Counted from the first letter of the stretch, positions 34,116-44,401 are shown. The stretch is 64,000 bases of DNA from an uncultured bacterium (GCA_902796305.1 CADBOJ010000089.1:22586-86585), one strand, 5' to 3'. Program-made: numbers and translations. The notes: generated from the letters alone by a model not told the origin.

Positions 34116-34907
34116 ATGGAAATAATTATAAATGCTCCAAACAGTCCGATTTTATTAAATTTATTTGGCTGTAATTTGAGATATTACGGTATAATTTTAA
34201 GCAGTGCAATTTTTATAGGGATTATTTTTTGTTATTACCTTTTTTTAAAATTAAAATCTAAACAGGAAGCCGATTTTTTTATTGATTATATTCCTTTTAT
34301 TGTAGTGTTTAGCATCATGGGTGCAAGAATATTTTATGTTATCGGAAATTTGGATTTTTATCTTAAAAATAAATGTGAAATATTCTTGATAAACCACGGG
34401 GGAATATCTATCTGGGGCGCAATAATATTCGGGGCAATATCTTTATATACATATCTAAAATTCAAAAAAAAGGATATTTTGTTTCATTTTGACGTAATTT
34501 CTCTTGCAATGCCAATATGTCAGTCGATAGGCAGATTTGGAAATTATTTTAATCAGGAAGCATTCGGAAAACCATCGGAATTTTTTATCAAGCTTTATGT
34601 TGACAAGATATACAGACCCGAAAGATTTATAAATTATGATTATTTTCATCCTGCATTTTTATATGAAAGCATTTTGGATATATTAATTTTTGTTATTCTT
34701 TTAATTATTTTAAAGAACAAAAAGAAATTTAAACAGGGTACAATTTTTTACGGTTACATAATGCTGTATTCAATAGTGAGAATATTTGTTGAATATATAA
34801 GAACAGACAGTGTTGCTTATGTGTTTAATATTCCTGTTGCAAGTTTTATATGTATTATTATGATTACAGCCTCTTTAATCGGTTTAAAGAGGCTGTATAT
34901 AAAATAG
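34116..34907 (+). CDS. lgt: Prolipoprotein diacylglyceryl transferase
   Basis: A 263-residue membrane enzyme transferring diacylglycerol from phosphatidylglycerol to the lipobox Cys. Seven spans; conserved LRYYGIILSSAIFIG near residue 22, GARIFYVI near 68, HGGISIWGAIIFG near 94 and the Lgt signature GRFGNYFNQEAFG near 140, then HPAFLYES. One base after the TPR lipoprotein stop, so the two are co-transcribed. The last codons form a strong hairpin (34866-34896). Confidence 0.95.
   Translation: MEIIINAPNSPILLNLFGCNLRYYGIILSSAIFIGIIFCYYLFLKLKSKQEADFFIDYIPFIVVFSIMGARIFYVIGNLDFYLKNKCEIFLINHGGISIWGAIIFGAISLYTYLKFKKKDILFHFDVISLAMPICQSIGRFGNYFNQEAFGKPSEFFIKLYVDKIYRPERFINYDYFHPAFLYESILDILIFVILLIILKNKKKFKQGTIFYGYIMLYSIVRIFVEYIRTDSVAYVFNIPVASFICIIMITASLIGLKRLYIK
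34866..34896 (+). terminator. Hairpin in the 3' end of lgt, weak terminator candidate
   Basis: A perfect 13-bp stem ACAGCCTCTTTAA/TTAAAGAGGCTGT with a 5-base loop lies inside the last codons of lgt. The T-run comes only 17 bases after the stem, so it may instead protect the mRNA 3' end. Confidence 0.45.
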
Positions 34908-34918
34908 ATTTCGTTTTT

Positions 34919-37384
34919 TTATTTAACTACAATATTTACCAATTTATTCGGAACAATAATTGTTTTAACTATTGTTTTTCCCGTTGTTAATTCTTGAACT
35001 TTAGCGGATGATAATGCCAGTTTTTCAAGTTCTTCGTTTGATAAACCTTGTTCTGCTTCAATTTTATCTTTAATTTTTCCGTTAACCTGAACAATTAAAG
35101 TTATACTTGAATCATGTGCAAGATTTTCGTCATAAGTACACCAGGGCAAGTTATGAACAGAACCCTTTCCGCCTAAAGCCGAGTATATTTCTTCTGCCAT
35201 AAACACGGTAACCGGAGAAATTAATTTCAATAATGTCATAAGAGCAAAGCTTAATACATCATAATTTATTAAACTTTCATCTTTAATATAATCATATATT
35301 GAATTTGTAAATTCTCTGTATCTTGAAATAACCGTATTAAACTGGAATTCGTTTTCGATGTCGTTTGTTATCTTTTTAATTGCAATGTGTGCCTGACGAA
35401 CAAGATTTTCATCATGCTTTGATAAATTTTTAACATCAAAATCGTATTCAAGTTTGATTTTTTCTTCAAACTTAGAATATAGTCTGTACACTCTTGCAAG
35501 GAACTTATAGCACCCTTCAACCCCTGCATCCGTCCAGTCAAAATCTCTTGCGGGAGGCGAGTCGGATAAAATAAAGAGCCTTGCCGTATCTGCTCCGAAA
35601 TTCTTATAAATATCATCGGGGTCAACAGTGTTGCCCTTTGATTTTGACATTTTTGAGCCGTCTTTTAACACCATACCTTGTGTTAATAAGTTTGTAAAAG
35701 GCTCATCGAAATCAAGCAGTTTGCAATCTCTTAATGCTTTAATAAAAAACCTTGAATACAAAAGGTGCAAAATAGCATGTTCTATTCCGCCGACATACTG
35801 GTCAACCGGTAGCCATTTATTTATAATATCTCTGTTAAAACATTCTTTGTCGTTTTTAGCGTCGGCATACCTTAAATAATACCAGCTTGAGCAAACAAAT
35901 GTGTCCATTGTATCCAAATCACGCTCTGCTTTAGCTCCGCACTTGGGGCAAGTTGTATATTTAAAACTTTCGCTTGTTGCAAGAGGAGATTTACCCTGAA
36001 CATTAAAATCAACATCTTTAGGCAATAATACGGGTAAATCTTTTTCATCAACCGCCACTTCTCCGCAATGAGGACAATATACAATCGGGATGGGAGCACC
36101 CCAGTATCTTTGTCTTGAAATTAACCAGTCACGAAGCCTGTATTGAGTTTTAAATTCTCCAAAACCTTTTTCAACGGCATATTTTGTAATCTCATCTCTT
36201 GCTTTGACGGAATCCATACCCGTAAATTGTTCACTGTTTATAAGTGTGCCTTTTTCGGTATAGCATTCACCCTCTTTAAATCCGTCACCGGTTATAACCT
36301 GAATCATTGGCAGATTGTATTTACGCGCAAAATCAAAATCTCTTTCATCATGATATGGTACTGCCATAACTGCGCCTGTTCCGTAATCTACAAGAGCATA
36401 ATCAGCAACAAGAACAGGGCAAACTCTTCCCGTAAAAGGATTTATAATATGAGTACCCAGAGGAACACCTGTTTTTACTCTTTCTGTAGATAATCTTTCG
36501 ATTTCGGATAATTTTTTTGCATTGTTTCTGTATTCTTCAACCGCCTGTTTATTTTCGGGGGTTGTTAATTTTTCAATATCCGGATATTCCGGAGCAACGA
36601 CAAGATAAGTTATACCGTATACGGTATCGGCACGTGTTGTATAAACGGGAATTTCAAGCCCGTCTGTTTCTTTAACTTTAAATTTTAAAATTGCGCCTTT
36701 GGATTTACCTATCCAGTTGTATTGCATAGTTTTAACATTGTCGCCCCAGCCTTTGAGCTTTTCTAAGTCATTTAAAAGTTCTTCAGCGTATTCCGTTATC
36801 TTAAAGAACCACTGAGATAAGTTTTTCTTTGTAACTTCGCTGTCGCATCTCCAGCATTTGCCGTCAATTACCTGTTCGTTTGCTAAAACGGTATGACATT
36901 TTTCACACCAGTTAACAGGAGCTGTTTTTTTATACGCAAGACCTTTCTTATAAAGCTGTAAGAACAACCACTGAGTCCATCTGTAATAATCAGGAAGACA
37001 TGTTGTAACTTCTCTTTCCCAATCAACTGACAGCCCGAGCCTTTTAAGCTGGTTTTTCATATAGGCAATATTTTCAAGTGTCCAGTTTTCAGGATTTGCA
37101 CCATGCTGAATTGCCGCATTTTCTGCCGGCATACCAAAACTATCCCATCCCATGGGATGTAATACATTATATCCTTGGGCTTTCTTAAAACGGGCAATAA
37201 CATCAGTTATCGTGTAGTTCCTTACATGTCCCATATGAAGTTTTCCCGACGGATATGGAAGCATTGAAAGAGCATAAAACTTGGGTTTATCGGAATTATT
37301 TAATGCCTCATAGGGTTTTATTTCTTCCCATTTATTCATCCATTTTTCTTCAAATTTTTGAGCATAGTACTCTTTTTCTAACAT
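34919..37384 (-). CDS. leuS: Leucyl-tRNA synthetase
   Basis: An 821-residue class I synthetase of bacterial length. HIGH-type motif LPYPSGKLHMGHVRNYT near residue 35; zinc-binding pairs CEKC...CWRC near 150 and CPHC...CPKC near 435; editing domain with TTRADTVYG; KMSKSKGN near 570; C-terminal anticodon/vicinal domain ending IIVPNKLVNIVV. ATG 37384 has AAAGGA seven bases upstream; the TTG six codons earlier would overlap thrC. Last gene of hom-thrC-leuS. Confidence 0.97.
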   Translation of the reverse strand: MLEKEYYAQKFEEKWMNKWEEIKPYEALNNSDKPKFYALSMLPYPSGKLHMGHVRNYTITDVIARFKKAQGYNVLHPMGWDSFGMPAENAAIQHGANPENWTLENIAYMKNQLKRLGLSVDWEREVTTCLPDYYRWTQWLFLQLYKKGLAYKKTAPVNWCEKCHTVLANEQVIDGKCWRCDSEVTKKNLSQWFFKITEYAEELLNDLEKLKGWGDNVKTMQYNWIGKSKGAILKFKVKETDGLEIPVYTTRADTVYGITYLVVAPEYPDIEKLTTPENKQAVEEYRNNAKKLSEIERLSTERVKTGVPLGTHIINPFTGRVCPVLVADYALVDYGTGAVMAVPYHDERDFDFARKYNLPMIQVITGDGFKEGECYTEKGTLINSEQFTGMDSVKARDEITKYAVEKGFGEFKTQYRLRDWLISRQRYWGAPIPIVYCPHCGEVAVDEKDLPVLLPKDVDFNVQGKSPLATSESFKYTTCPKCGAKAERDLDTMDTFVCSSWYYLRYADAKNDKECFNRDIINKWLPVDQYVGGIEHAILHLLYSRFFIKALRDCKLLDFDEPFTNLLTQGMVLKDGSKMSKSKGNTVDPDDIYKNFGADTARLFILSDSPPARDFDWTDAGVEGCYKFLARVYRLYSKFEEKIKLEYDFDVKNLSKHDENLVRQAHIAIKKITNDIENEFQFNTVISRYREFTNSIYDYIKDESLINYDVLSFALMTLLKLISPVTVFMAEEIYSALGGKGSVHNLPWCTYDENLAHDSSITLIVQVNGKIKDKIEAEQGLSNEELEKLALSSAKVQELTTGKTIVKTIIVPNKLVNIVVK

Positions 37385-37395
37385 TTTTATATCCT

Positions 37396-38445
37396 TTAAC
37401 AATTTATAACTTTTATAATGTCTGAAATATCGGAACTTGTTTTATGGATTTCAACTCCCGAATATTCGATTGCATTTTTCGGGTCTTTTAGTCCGTTACC
37501 GGTTAAAATACAAACTACCGTTGCATTTTCTTCAATTTTATCCTTTGCTTTTATTAATCCTGCAACGGAAGCACATGATGCCGGTTCTGCAAATACACCT
37601 TCAGAGGATGCCATAAGTTTATATGCATATAGTATTTCTTCATCGGTTACCATATCAATAGCACCTTTTGATTCATCTCTTGCAGTTTCCGCTTTTTTCC
37701 AGCTTGCAGGATTTCCTATTCTTATTGCTGTTGCAATAGTTTCAGGGTTATCAACTTTATGCCCCAATACGATAGGTGCTGCTCCCGATGCTTGAAATCC
37801 CATCATTTTAGGTAATTTAGAGCATTTTTTATCTTCAAAATATTCCTTGTAGCCTTTCCAGTATGCCGTAATATTGCCCGCATTGCCGACGGGAATAAAA
37901 TGATAATCGGGGGCATCTTCCAGTTGTTCAATTATTTCAAAAGCTCCTGTTTTTTGCCCTTCTATTCTGTATGGGTTGACAGAATTAACAAGAGTAATCG
38001 GGTAATCTTCGGCGATTTTTCTGACTGCATTTAATGCATCGTCAAAATTTCCGTTTATTGCAATAATATTTGCACCATACATCATAGCTTGCGACAATTT
38101 TCCCATTGCAATATGACCGTCGGGAATTAAAACATGGCATTTCATATTAGCCCTGGCTGCGTATGCTGCGGCAGAAGCTGATGTGTTTCCCGTTGAAGCA
38201 CAGATAACGGCATTTGAACCGGCTTCCTTTGCCTTAGATACAGCCATTGTCATGCCTCTGTCTTTAAAGCTTCCTGTCGGGTTTAGCCCCTCGTATTTTA
38301 AATAAAGATTAATATTTAAACCGATTTTTTTTGCCAGATTGTCCGCTTTAATCAACGGTGTATTACCCTCATTAAGCGAAATAACAGGTGTTTTATCGCT
38401 CACCGGCAGATATTTTGCATATTTATCAATTAAACCTTTGTACAT
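37396..38445 (-). CDS. thrC: Threonine synthase
   Basis: A 349-residue PLP enzyme (short, cyanobacterial/Gram-positive type) converting O-phosphohomoserine to threonine. Conserved [15 protein letters not shown] with the PLP lysine near residue 61, [15 protein letters not shown] near 83 and the phosphate-binding loop [11 protein letters not shown] near 188. It starts three bases after the hom stop and ends 11 bases before leuS. Confidence 0.96.
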   Translation of the reverse strand: MYKGLIDKYAKYLPVSDKTPVISLNEGNTPLIKADNLAKKIGLNINLYLKYEGLNPTGSFKDRGMTMAVSKAKEAGSNAVICASTGNTSASAAAYAARANMKCHVLIPDGHIAMGKLSQAMMYGANIIAINGNFDDALNAVRKIAEDYPITLVNSVNPYRIEGQKTGAFEIIEQLEDAPDYHFIPVGNAGNITAYWKGYKEYFEDKKCSKLPKMMGFQASGAAPIVLGHKVDNPETIATAIRIGNPASWKKAETARDESKGAIDMVTDEEILYAYKLMASSEGVFAEPASCASVAGLIKAKDKIEENATVVCILTGNGLKDPKNAIEYSGVEIHKTSSDISDIIKVINC

Positions 38446-38448
38446 AGC

Positions 38449-39714
38449 TTACATTACCCTTATTTTATTTTCTATTTTAATTTCTCCCGTACTTTCAAGC
38501 TCTGCTATCATTGAATTAACACTCTTTTCATAGCATTCTTCCGTTAATACTATAATCGTTGCATGACCGTCCGAATTAATACCTCTTTGTATAATAAATG
38601 AAAGATTTATTCCGAAATTTCCGCAAAGAGTTCCGATTTTTCCGATTGTACCCGGATGATTAGAAGCTGTAATTCTAAGATAATAACAGTTTACCGTTTC
38701 ATCTATACTTACCTGATTGGCATACTCTTTATGGTAGCAAACCGTCATCGGAAGAATGTTGTTTGAACTAATTTCCGCTTTAATGGATAAAATATCACCG
38801 ACAACCGAGCTTGCAGTCGGAAATTCCCCTGCACCCGGGCCTGCAAACATTACTCTATCGACAGGGAAACCGTTTAATAAAACTGCATTTGTTGCATTTT
38901 TAATATCCGAAATTGAATTTGTTTTTGAAACAAGCATGGGGTGAACTCTTATATCGAGCATATTGTCATCTTGTTTTTTGTTATATTTTTTAGCTTGTGC
39001 GATAAGCTTTATTTTATATCCCATTTCATCAGCAATCTGCATATCAAGAGCGGTAATTTTTGTTATACCCTCTCTGAATATCTTATCGACAACGATTCTT
39101 TTATTGAATACGATATTTGCAAGGATTGCTATTTTATACATAGCATCATATCCCTCAACATCTCCCGTCGGGTCTGTTTCGGCATAACCAAGCTCTTGGG
39201 CCTTTTTAAGGCAATCCTCATAAGATAGATTATCTTCTTCCATTTTTGTCAAAATATAATTCGTTGTTCCGTTTAAAATACCGGCAACGGAAGTAAAATT
39301 ATTTGCTTTAAGACTCGTTTTTATTGGTAATATAATAGGAATACCGCCTGCAACAGCTGCTTCATACAATATTACAACATTGTTTTCTCTTGCTAAATCA
39401 AACAATTCCGAGCCATGACGGGCTAAAAGCTCTTTATTTGCAGTAACAATATGTTTTTTATTTTTAATTGCAGTTTTTAAAACATCAAGCACTCCGCATC
39501 CGCCCGCAACTTCGACCAAAACATCAACCTCGGGATTATTTGCAATTTCATAAGCATCCGAAGTTATATATGGGACTTCAACATCCCTTTTCTTTGAGGT
39601 ATTTTTAACGGCAGCTCCGACAATTTCAATATCACTAAGTTTCGATAAAACCTTAACAACCCCTTGTCCTACCGTACCAAGACCTATAATTCCGATTTTT
39701 AATTTATTTTCCAT
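38449..39714 (-). CDS. hom: Homoserine dehydrogenase with ACT domain
   Basis: A 421-residue enzyme reducing aspartate semialdehyde to homoserine. N-terminal Rossmann motif GIIGLGTVGQGVV; GTTNYILTKME near residue 150; YAETDPTGDVEGYDA near 195 and the catalytic-domain NAVLLNGFPVDRVMFAGPGA near 285. A C-terminal ACT domain (about 345-421, LRITASNHPGTIGKIGTLCG) suggests threonine feedback. TGC-TATCAT ends six bases before the ATG and no ribosome binding site is visible. First gene of hom-thrC-leuS. Confidence 0.96.
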   Translation of the reverse strand: MENKLKIGIIGLGTVGQGVVKVLSKLSDIEIVGAAVKNTSKKRDVEVPYITSDAYEIANNPEVDVLVEVAGGCGVLDVLKTAIKNKKHIVTANKELLARHGSELFDLARENNVVILYEAAVAGGIPIILPIKTSLKANNFTSVAGILNGTTNYILTKMEEDNLSYEDCLKKAQELGYAETDPTGDVEGYDAMYKIAILANIVFNKRIVVDKIFREGITKITALDMQIADEMGYKIKLIAQAKKYNKKQDDNMLDIRVHPMLVSKTNSISDIKNATNAVLLNGFPVDRVMFAGPGAGEFPTASSVVGDILSIKAEISSNNILPMTVCYHKEYANQVSIDETVNCYYLRITASNHPGTIGKIGTLCGNFGINLSFIIQRGINSDGHATIIVLTEECYEKSVNSMIAELESTGEIKIENKIRVM

Positions 39715-39993
39715 ATATTGATGATAGCATAAAATTAATTATAAGTTTTGATTTTAACAAAACTGTTTATTTATTAATTATCTTTAATCTGTCTTATTTC
39801 AAATCAAAACCAAATAGCTCTTTCCCTTGCAGTCAATCAAAAAATATATAGGCAGACTTCAGAAAAAGTAATTATTACATATATGAGAGTAATAGAAAAT
39901 TCTGCCTGCACTTTTACTTAAAACAGAACAACAATAAATTAAACACGGATAAAATTCTTCACAAAAATAAGTTTTAAATATATAATTTAGACT
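39715..39993. other. Divergent intergenic region, hom / membrane glycosyltransferase-like gene
   Basis: It holds the -10 boxes of both genes: TATCAT reverse at 39721-39726, and TATAAT forward at 39981-39986. A 7-bp inverted repeat AGGCAGA/TCTGCCT lies 44 bases apart (39850-39856 and 39901-39907). No threonine attenuator or riboswitch was recognised. Confidence 0.4.
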
Positions 39994-41871
39994 ATGTTTT
40001 TAACAGTCTTGCTAAATATTCTATCAACATACCTTATTTGCTCAATTTTTGAAAATTTATTCATTTTTTTTATTGTTCTTTTCGGTTTGATAGTTTTAAA
40101 TTGTGAAATCTTATCTGTTCTTCAAATTTTTAATACTAAATCAATAATAATTATTTCGATTGCCGGTTTTATAGTTTCTTTTTTATTCTGGTACAAATTA
40201 TCAAAGAAAATATATGTCCCGAAATTAAAAGATACCTTTAAAAAAATATATAATTCGCTGAAACTGGATAAAACTCTTTTAATACTTTCTTTTTTCTTTT
40301 TATTTATGCTCTTAAGCTTTTTATTTCTTTCAATTTATTCAATTCCGCTTGAACCCGACAGCAGATTTTATCATTTTGCCAGAATTTTTGAATTTATCAA
40401 ACAGGGTTCTTTTAATCATTTTGACTGTGATGAAATAAGAAATGTAATTATGCCCGTTAATTCCGAAATGATTTATTCGTACTTCTATATTTTTACTAAA
40501 AACGAATTTTCATTCGGATTATTGTCTTATTTTTCTTTTATTTATCTTATTGCCGGTTTGTTTAATATATTTTCGGAGCTTAAAATACCTGCAAGAAAAG
40601 CACTGTTTTCAATTCTTATATTTTCATCTCTTGCGCTTGTTCTTGTTCAAATTCCGACACACCAAACAGATATTCTAATATCTTCCCTTGTTATTGCAAG
40701 TGTATATCTTTTTATAAAAGCAAAAAATTCTAATCCGCTGATTTATTTTTCCTCGCTTGCATATGCTCTTGCAATAGGTACAAAAACAACGGCAATAATG
40801 AATTTTATTGCATTTTTTATAATAATAGTTTCGTATAGCCTGATTTATAAAAAAGATTATAAAAATATATTAAAATTCATTTTATTTTTAATCTTTAATT
40901 TTATTGTTTTTTCAAGCTATAACTACATTTTAAATTATATTGATTTTCATAACTTTATTGCTCCTTATACTTTTAGGATTGAGCATAAAACCATTAATCT
41001 TATTGATAATTTTAAAGGATTAATTGCGGATTTTATTAATTTTCCTTTTAAAATGATGCGAGATGAAAGAGCTACGGGATTTACAATTTTTGAAACACTG
41101 GTTATTCTTTCCGTTATTGTTGCTTCATTTTTTGCATTTTTTAAAACAAAAAATAAAAAAATAAAAATGATTTCTCTTTTTGGAATGACATTTGCCCTCA
41201 ACTTTCTTATCCACTTAATATCCCTTGATAAGTCAGTATATTCCGTGAGATATTTTGTGGAATATAGCGCTCTTGTTACTCCTGCTTTTTCATTTATTTA
41301 TTTTAAAAAGTTTAATCTGTTAAAATTTTTAATAATACCTTTTTGCATATTTAACCTTACCGTTTATTCGATTTCTTCATCAAGATGTCCTTTATATGCT
41401 TTTCTTATACTCGATTTTAACAACTTAAAAAAAGATATTATCTTTAAATACCCGTTGACAGATAAAGAAATACGGGAAGATTACAATATGTCGGAAGAAT
41501 TTATCGAAAAATTTAAAAAAGAAGATAAAATTCTTGTTTTAAACCATGAACAATTTTATGAGATAAAAAAACTTACTGATTACAATACAAAAATTGCAAC
41601 TTTTAATTATATGATAAAAAATAATCTTGATAACTATGACTACATTATCGTAAAAGAAAATAAAGAAGTTACAAATAATCCGAAACATTTTATAGATAAA
41701 TTTAAAAGCGAGGATTTTAGTTACGATTTTTATGCTAAGCAAGTCGGAAAAAGAAATGTTCCGCTTTTTAAAATATATGATTTTAAAGATACGTTTTTTA
41801 ATAAAAAAGGATTTGTACTGTCTAAAAAAACAAAACTTTTTAAAACTTATGAAAAAATTAAAAAGAATTAA
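39994..41871 (+). CDS. Large multi-span membrane protein, GT-C glycosyltransferase-like
   Basis: A 625-residue protein with about 12 membrane segments in the first 460 residues and a soluble Lys-rich C-terminal part. The first extracytoplasmic loop carries IPLEPDSRFYHFARIFEF (about 117-134), with a Glu/Asp and His placed as in GT-C enzymes, followed by MPVNSEMIYSYFY. Many such proteins transfer sugars from lipid carriers. The -10 TATAAT ends seven bases before the ATG and there is no ribosome binding site. Substrate unknown. Confidence 0.6.
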   Translation: MFLTVLLNILSTYLICSIFENLFIFFIVLFGLIVLNCEILSVLQIFNTKSIIIISIAGFIVSFLFWYKLSKKIYVPKLKDTFKKIYNSLKLDKTLLILSFFFLFMLLSFLFLSIYSIPLEPDSRFYHFARIFEFIKQGSFNHFDCDEIRNVIMPVNSEMIYSYFYIFTKNEFSFGLLSYFSFIYLIAGLFNIFSELKIPARKALFSILIFSSLALVLVQIPTHQTDILISSLVIASVYLFIKAKNSNPLIYFSSLAYALAIGTKTTAIMNFIAFFIIIVSYSLIYKKDYKNILKFILFLIFNFIVFSSYNYILNYIDFHNFIAPYTFRIEHKTINLIDNFKGLIADFINFPFKMMRDERATGFTIFETLVILSVIVASFFAFFKTKNKKIKMISLFGMTFALNFLIHLISLDKSVYSVRYFVEYSALVTPAFSFIYFKKFNLLKFLIIPFCIFNLTVYSISSSRCPLYAFLILDFNNLKKDIIFKYPLTDKEIREDYNMSEEFIEKFKKEDKILVLNHEQFYEIKKLTDYNTKIATFNYMIKNNLDNYDYIIVKENKEVTNNPKHFIDKFKSEDFSYDFYAKQVGKRNVPLFKIYDFKDTFFNKKGFVLSKKTKLFKTYEKIKKN

Positions 41872-41938
41872 GACAATAACAAAGGACGTGAATTTTGAAG
41901 ATATTGTAAATGCAATTAATTTACATTATACTGCATAA
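41849..41938 (+). CDS. Possible 29-residue small ORF overlapping the preceding gene
   Basis: ATG at 41849 opens a short basic-then-acidic peptide (MKKLKRIKTITKDVNFEDIV...) overlapping the end of the glycosyltransferase-like gene by 23 bases. The composition is protein-like, but there is no ribosome binding site, so it is listed only as a possibility. Confidence 0.2.
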   Translation: MKKLKRIKTITKDVNFEDIVNAINLHYTA

Positions 41939-42027
41939 AGTACAGCTTTTTATGTCAGGTAAATATTAAAATTTTTATAAGCAAAAAATTTCTTTGCATC
42001 CTTTAAACAATAGACGAAAGGTAGAAT

Positions 42028-43509
42028 ATGAACTTGGGCATCATAAACCGACCTTTTACGGGAACAACAAAAATATATGCCATTTCCGATTCTCATCAGG
42101 AAACAAGAAAAACCCGTACTTTTTTATCGAAAATTTTAAACGATAGTAAAAACGATAAAAATGTGCTATTTCTTAATTGCGGAGATATTTTTAAGGGCAT
42201 TTACCCGAGAGAACTCGAACGGGACAGCTACATCAAAATGAAAGAAGCTAAACCCGACATAGAAATAGTCATTACTTTAGGCAACAATGATTTTGGATTT
42301 GACAAAGAAGGCCTTGATTATTTAATAGAAACCGTTAAAAATTTTACTAAAAACGGAATAAAAACCGTTTGTGCAAATATATTCAAATCAGACGGTTTAC
42401 GGCCTGATTGGCTTAAACCATATACGATAGTAGAACGTGACGGTGACAGAACATTTATTACGGGATTTTGTATAGATAACATCAATACTGCAAAATTCGG
42501 AATAATATCCAAAAAACAATTTAGTGTTTTAGACGAAATAAAATCCGCAATCGTTAAAGAAGAGCCCGACAATGTAATCATCTTAAACCACGATTACATG
42601 CCGGCAAGCAGGGAAATCGTAAAAACATGCAGGGAAAACGGAATAAATATTGATGTTGTAATAGGAGGTCATGACCACGATATTGTCCCTGCCGACACGG
42701 AACTAAATATATATTATCCTCGGTCGTTCTGTGATTCTATGTATAAAATGGACTTGATTAACGGAAACGGTAAAAATAAATTGCAAAACGTAAATGAAAT
42801 CAAGGTTGAAAAATTAAAAATCAGTCAAACATTTGCAAAAGAACTGGAAGAATATGAAAAATCCTCGGGTTTGCTTGATAATATTGCTCCTTATATATTA
42901 GATTTAACAAAAAAATATTCTAAACCCTGTCCTTTAGGAAGTTTTTTGGCTGATGAAATGCAAAAAGTATCAAATTCCGATATTGCTTTTTTCTCAACGG
43001 GTTTTTTAATGAAGCCTATGCCCTATAAGGAAAATTCTTATATTACAAATTACCTTTTTAAAAGAACTATAATAGCCGAAAATCCGATAAAAACCGTTGA
43101 ACTTAATTCAAAACAGTTAAAAGAAGTTTTTCAAAATGCTCTTAAATCAAACGGATACGGTAAAAGTAATCCTAAATTCCTCCAGTGCTCAAACAATATA
43201 AGAATAGAAGGAACAAATCACCCCGAAGAAAAATTCTGGGAAGTAAAACAGATTTATATAAATAATGAACCTCTGCTTGATGAAAATTCCAATCCGATTT
43301 CCGACAGAAAATATAAATGCGCAATAGAATCTTATATTGCCGAAGGCGGTCAAGGTTTTACTACACTTCAATCGGAAGTAAAACGTGATGTTATAATAAA
43401 CAATTCACCCGTTAAAATTAATGAAGTTTTAATAAACGGATTAAAAGAAGCACCTTTAAAATATAAAAAGGGTTCATCTTATCCGCAGTTTGAAATCAAG
43501 GAAATATAA
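42028..43509 (+). CDS. UshA/5'-nucleotidase-like metallophosphatase
   Basis: A 493-residue protein. The N-terminal calcineurin-like domain has metal-site motifs ISDSHQE (about 19-25), GDIFKG (52-57), GNNDFG (in place of GNHDF/GNHE, near 86), ILNHDYMP and GGHDHD (near 215). The C-terminal domain resembles the 5'-nucleotidase substrate domain (residues ~300-480, SDIAFFSTGFLMKP, YIAEGGQGF). There is no signal peptide, unlike periplasmic UshA, so it may act in the cytoplasm. AAAGG ahead of the ATG. Convergent with the phosphatase-like gene. Confidence 0.78.
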   Translation: MNLGIINRPFTGTTKIYAISDSHQETRKTRTFLSKILNDSKNDKNVLFLNCGDIFKGIYPRELERDSYIKMKEAKPDIEIVITLGNNDFGFDKEGLDYLIETVKNFTKNGIKTVCANIFKSDGLRPDWLKPYTIVERDGDRTFITGFCIDNINTAKFGIISKKQFSVLDEIKSAIVKEEPDNVIILNHDYMPASREIVKTCRENGINIDVVIGGHDHDIVPADTELNIYYPRSFCDSMYKMDLINGNGKNKLQNVNEIKVEKLKISQTFAKELEEYEKSSGLLDNIAPYILDLTKKYSKPCPLGSFLADEMQKVSNSDIAFFSTGFLMKPMPYKENSYITNYLFKRTIIAENPIKTVELNSKQLKEVFQNALKSNGYGKSNPKFLQCSNNIRIEGTNHPEEKFWEVKQIYINNEPLLDENSNPISDRKYKCAIESYIAEGGQGFTTLQSEVKRDVIINNSPVKINEVLINGLKEAPLKYKKGSSYPQFEIKEI

Positions 43510-43519
43510 TAATCCGTTG

Positions 43520-44401
43520 TTAATCTATCCAATAACGATTATTTTCCAAATTTTTCAAGAAATTTTTATCGTATTCTTCATCCCAGCCCAGTTTTTGCTT
43601 ATCTTCAGGAGATAAATTTTCATAAATTGCACGCATGGTTATTCCAAAATACTTGTTGCATCGACTCCACATTATGCCTGCTTTCGGATTAAAAAAGTGG
43701 ATAAGGCATGTTGCATAATCTGTATTGTGCGTACCAAATTCGCATCCCATTAAGGCATTTCCTTTTTGCGTTGCCAGAATAAAATTAACAAATCTGTTGT
43801 TAAATTTTTTTCTTTCTTTTTCGTGTACTTTTTTAAATGTTTGAATTTGCTCTTTGGTTATATTTCTTCCATATTTATTCTCGTGTTCAATCTGTTTTTG
43901 AATATATTCTTGTTCGCTAAACATAAACGGCTTTTCGTAAAACAAATCATTTATATTAAAAGATATGTATTCTATATCTTTAACTTCTCCCGTATCAAAG
44001 CAATGTCCCCTTAAATCGACAATTCGTTTAATTCCCGCTTGTTTTAATATTTCAATATCTTCAAGTTTTAAATTATTAAGAGCTGCTCTATAACAATTAT
44101 TTTTGTCATATAAAGATTTAAAATTAGTAATATCGGCACTTAATAATATTTCTTCATTAACTTCTTCTGTTTGTTCTTTATCAAATTTAGGTTTAGCTAA
44201 AATAAGGCTTTTTATAAGTTTATTTAATTCATATTCCGATAATCTGCCCTGAGTGTTATCAATATCTTTAATGTTTAAGTCATTTTCAAGGTGTTCTCTT
44301 ATGTATCTTCTTCTTTGTTTTGATACGTAATCGTCATAACAAAACACGGTCTTACCGAATAAAAAATTTTGAATATTATGACTTACGGGTAAAATTTTCA
44401 T
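43520..44401 (-). CDS. Tyrosine-phosphatase-like protein lacking the P-loop arginine
   Basis: A 293-residue protein. Residues ~103-132 (CYRAALNNLKLEDIEILKQA then GIKRIVDLRG) match the YRS..L..L...D...L...GI..VIDLR core of Y_phosphatase3/DSP enzymes. The expected CX5R loop appears as CEFGTHNT at 220-227, with Cys retained but Asn where Arg should be, and the HC histidine is Gly (LMGC). It may be a pseudophosphatase or bind phospho-ligands. The N-terminus (MKILPVSHNIQNFLFGKTVF) has the short motif common to unknown proteins here. AGGAGA precedes the ATG. Last gene of the panB-panC reverse unit. Confidence 0.6.
   Translation of the reverse strand: MKILPVSHNIQNFLFGKTVFCYDDYVSKQRRRYIREHLENDLNIKDIDNTQGRLSEYELNKLIKSLILAKPKFDKEQTEEVNEEILLSADITNFKSLYDKNNCYRAALNNLKLEDIEILKQAGIKRIVDLRGHCFDTGEVKDIEYISFNINDLFYEKPFMFSEQEYIQKQIEHENKYGRNITKEQIQTFKKVHEKERKKFNNRFVNFILATQKGNALMGCEFGTHNTDYATCLIHFFNPKAGIMWSRCNKYFGITMRAIYENLSPEDKQKLGWDEEYDKNFLKNLENNRYWID

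Noticed and set aside
37418..37795. Long forward frame inside thrC
   Set aside because: Composition mirrors the reverse-strand thrC codons; thrC is unmistakable.
39850..39907. AGGCAGA/TCTGCCT inverted repeat upstream of hom as a threonine leader or riboswitch
   Set aside because: Arms are seven bases with a 44-base gap, no leader peptide rich in Thr/Ile; probably chance.
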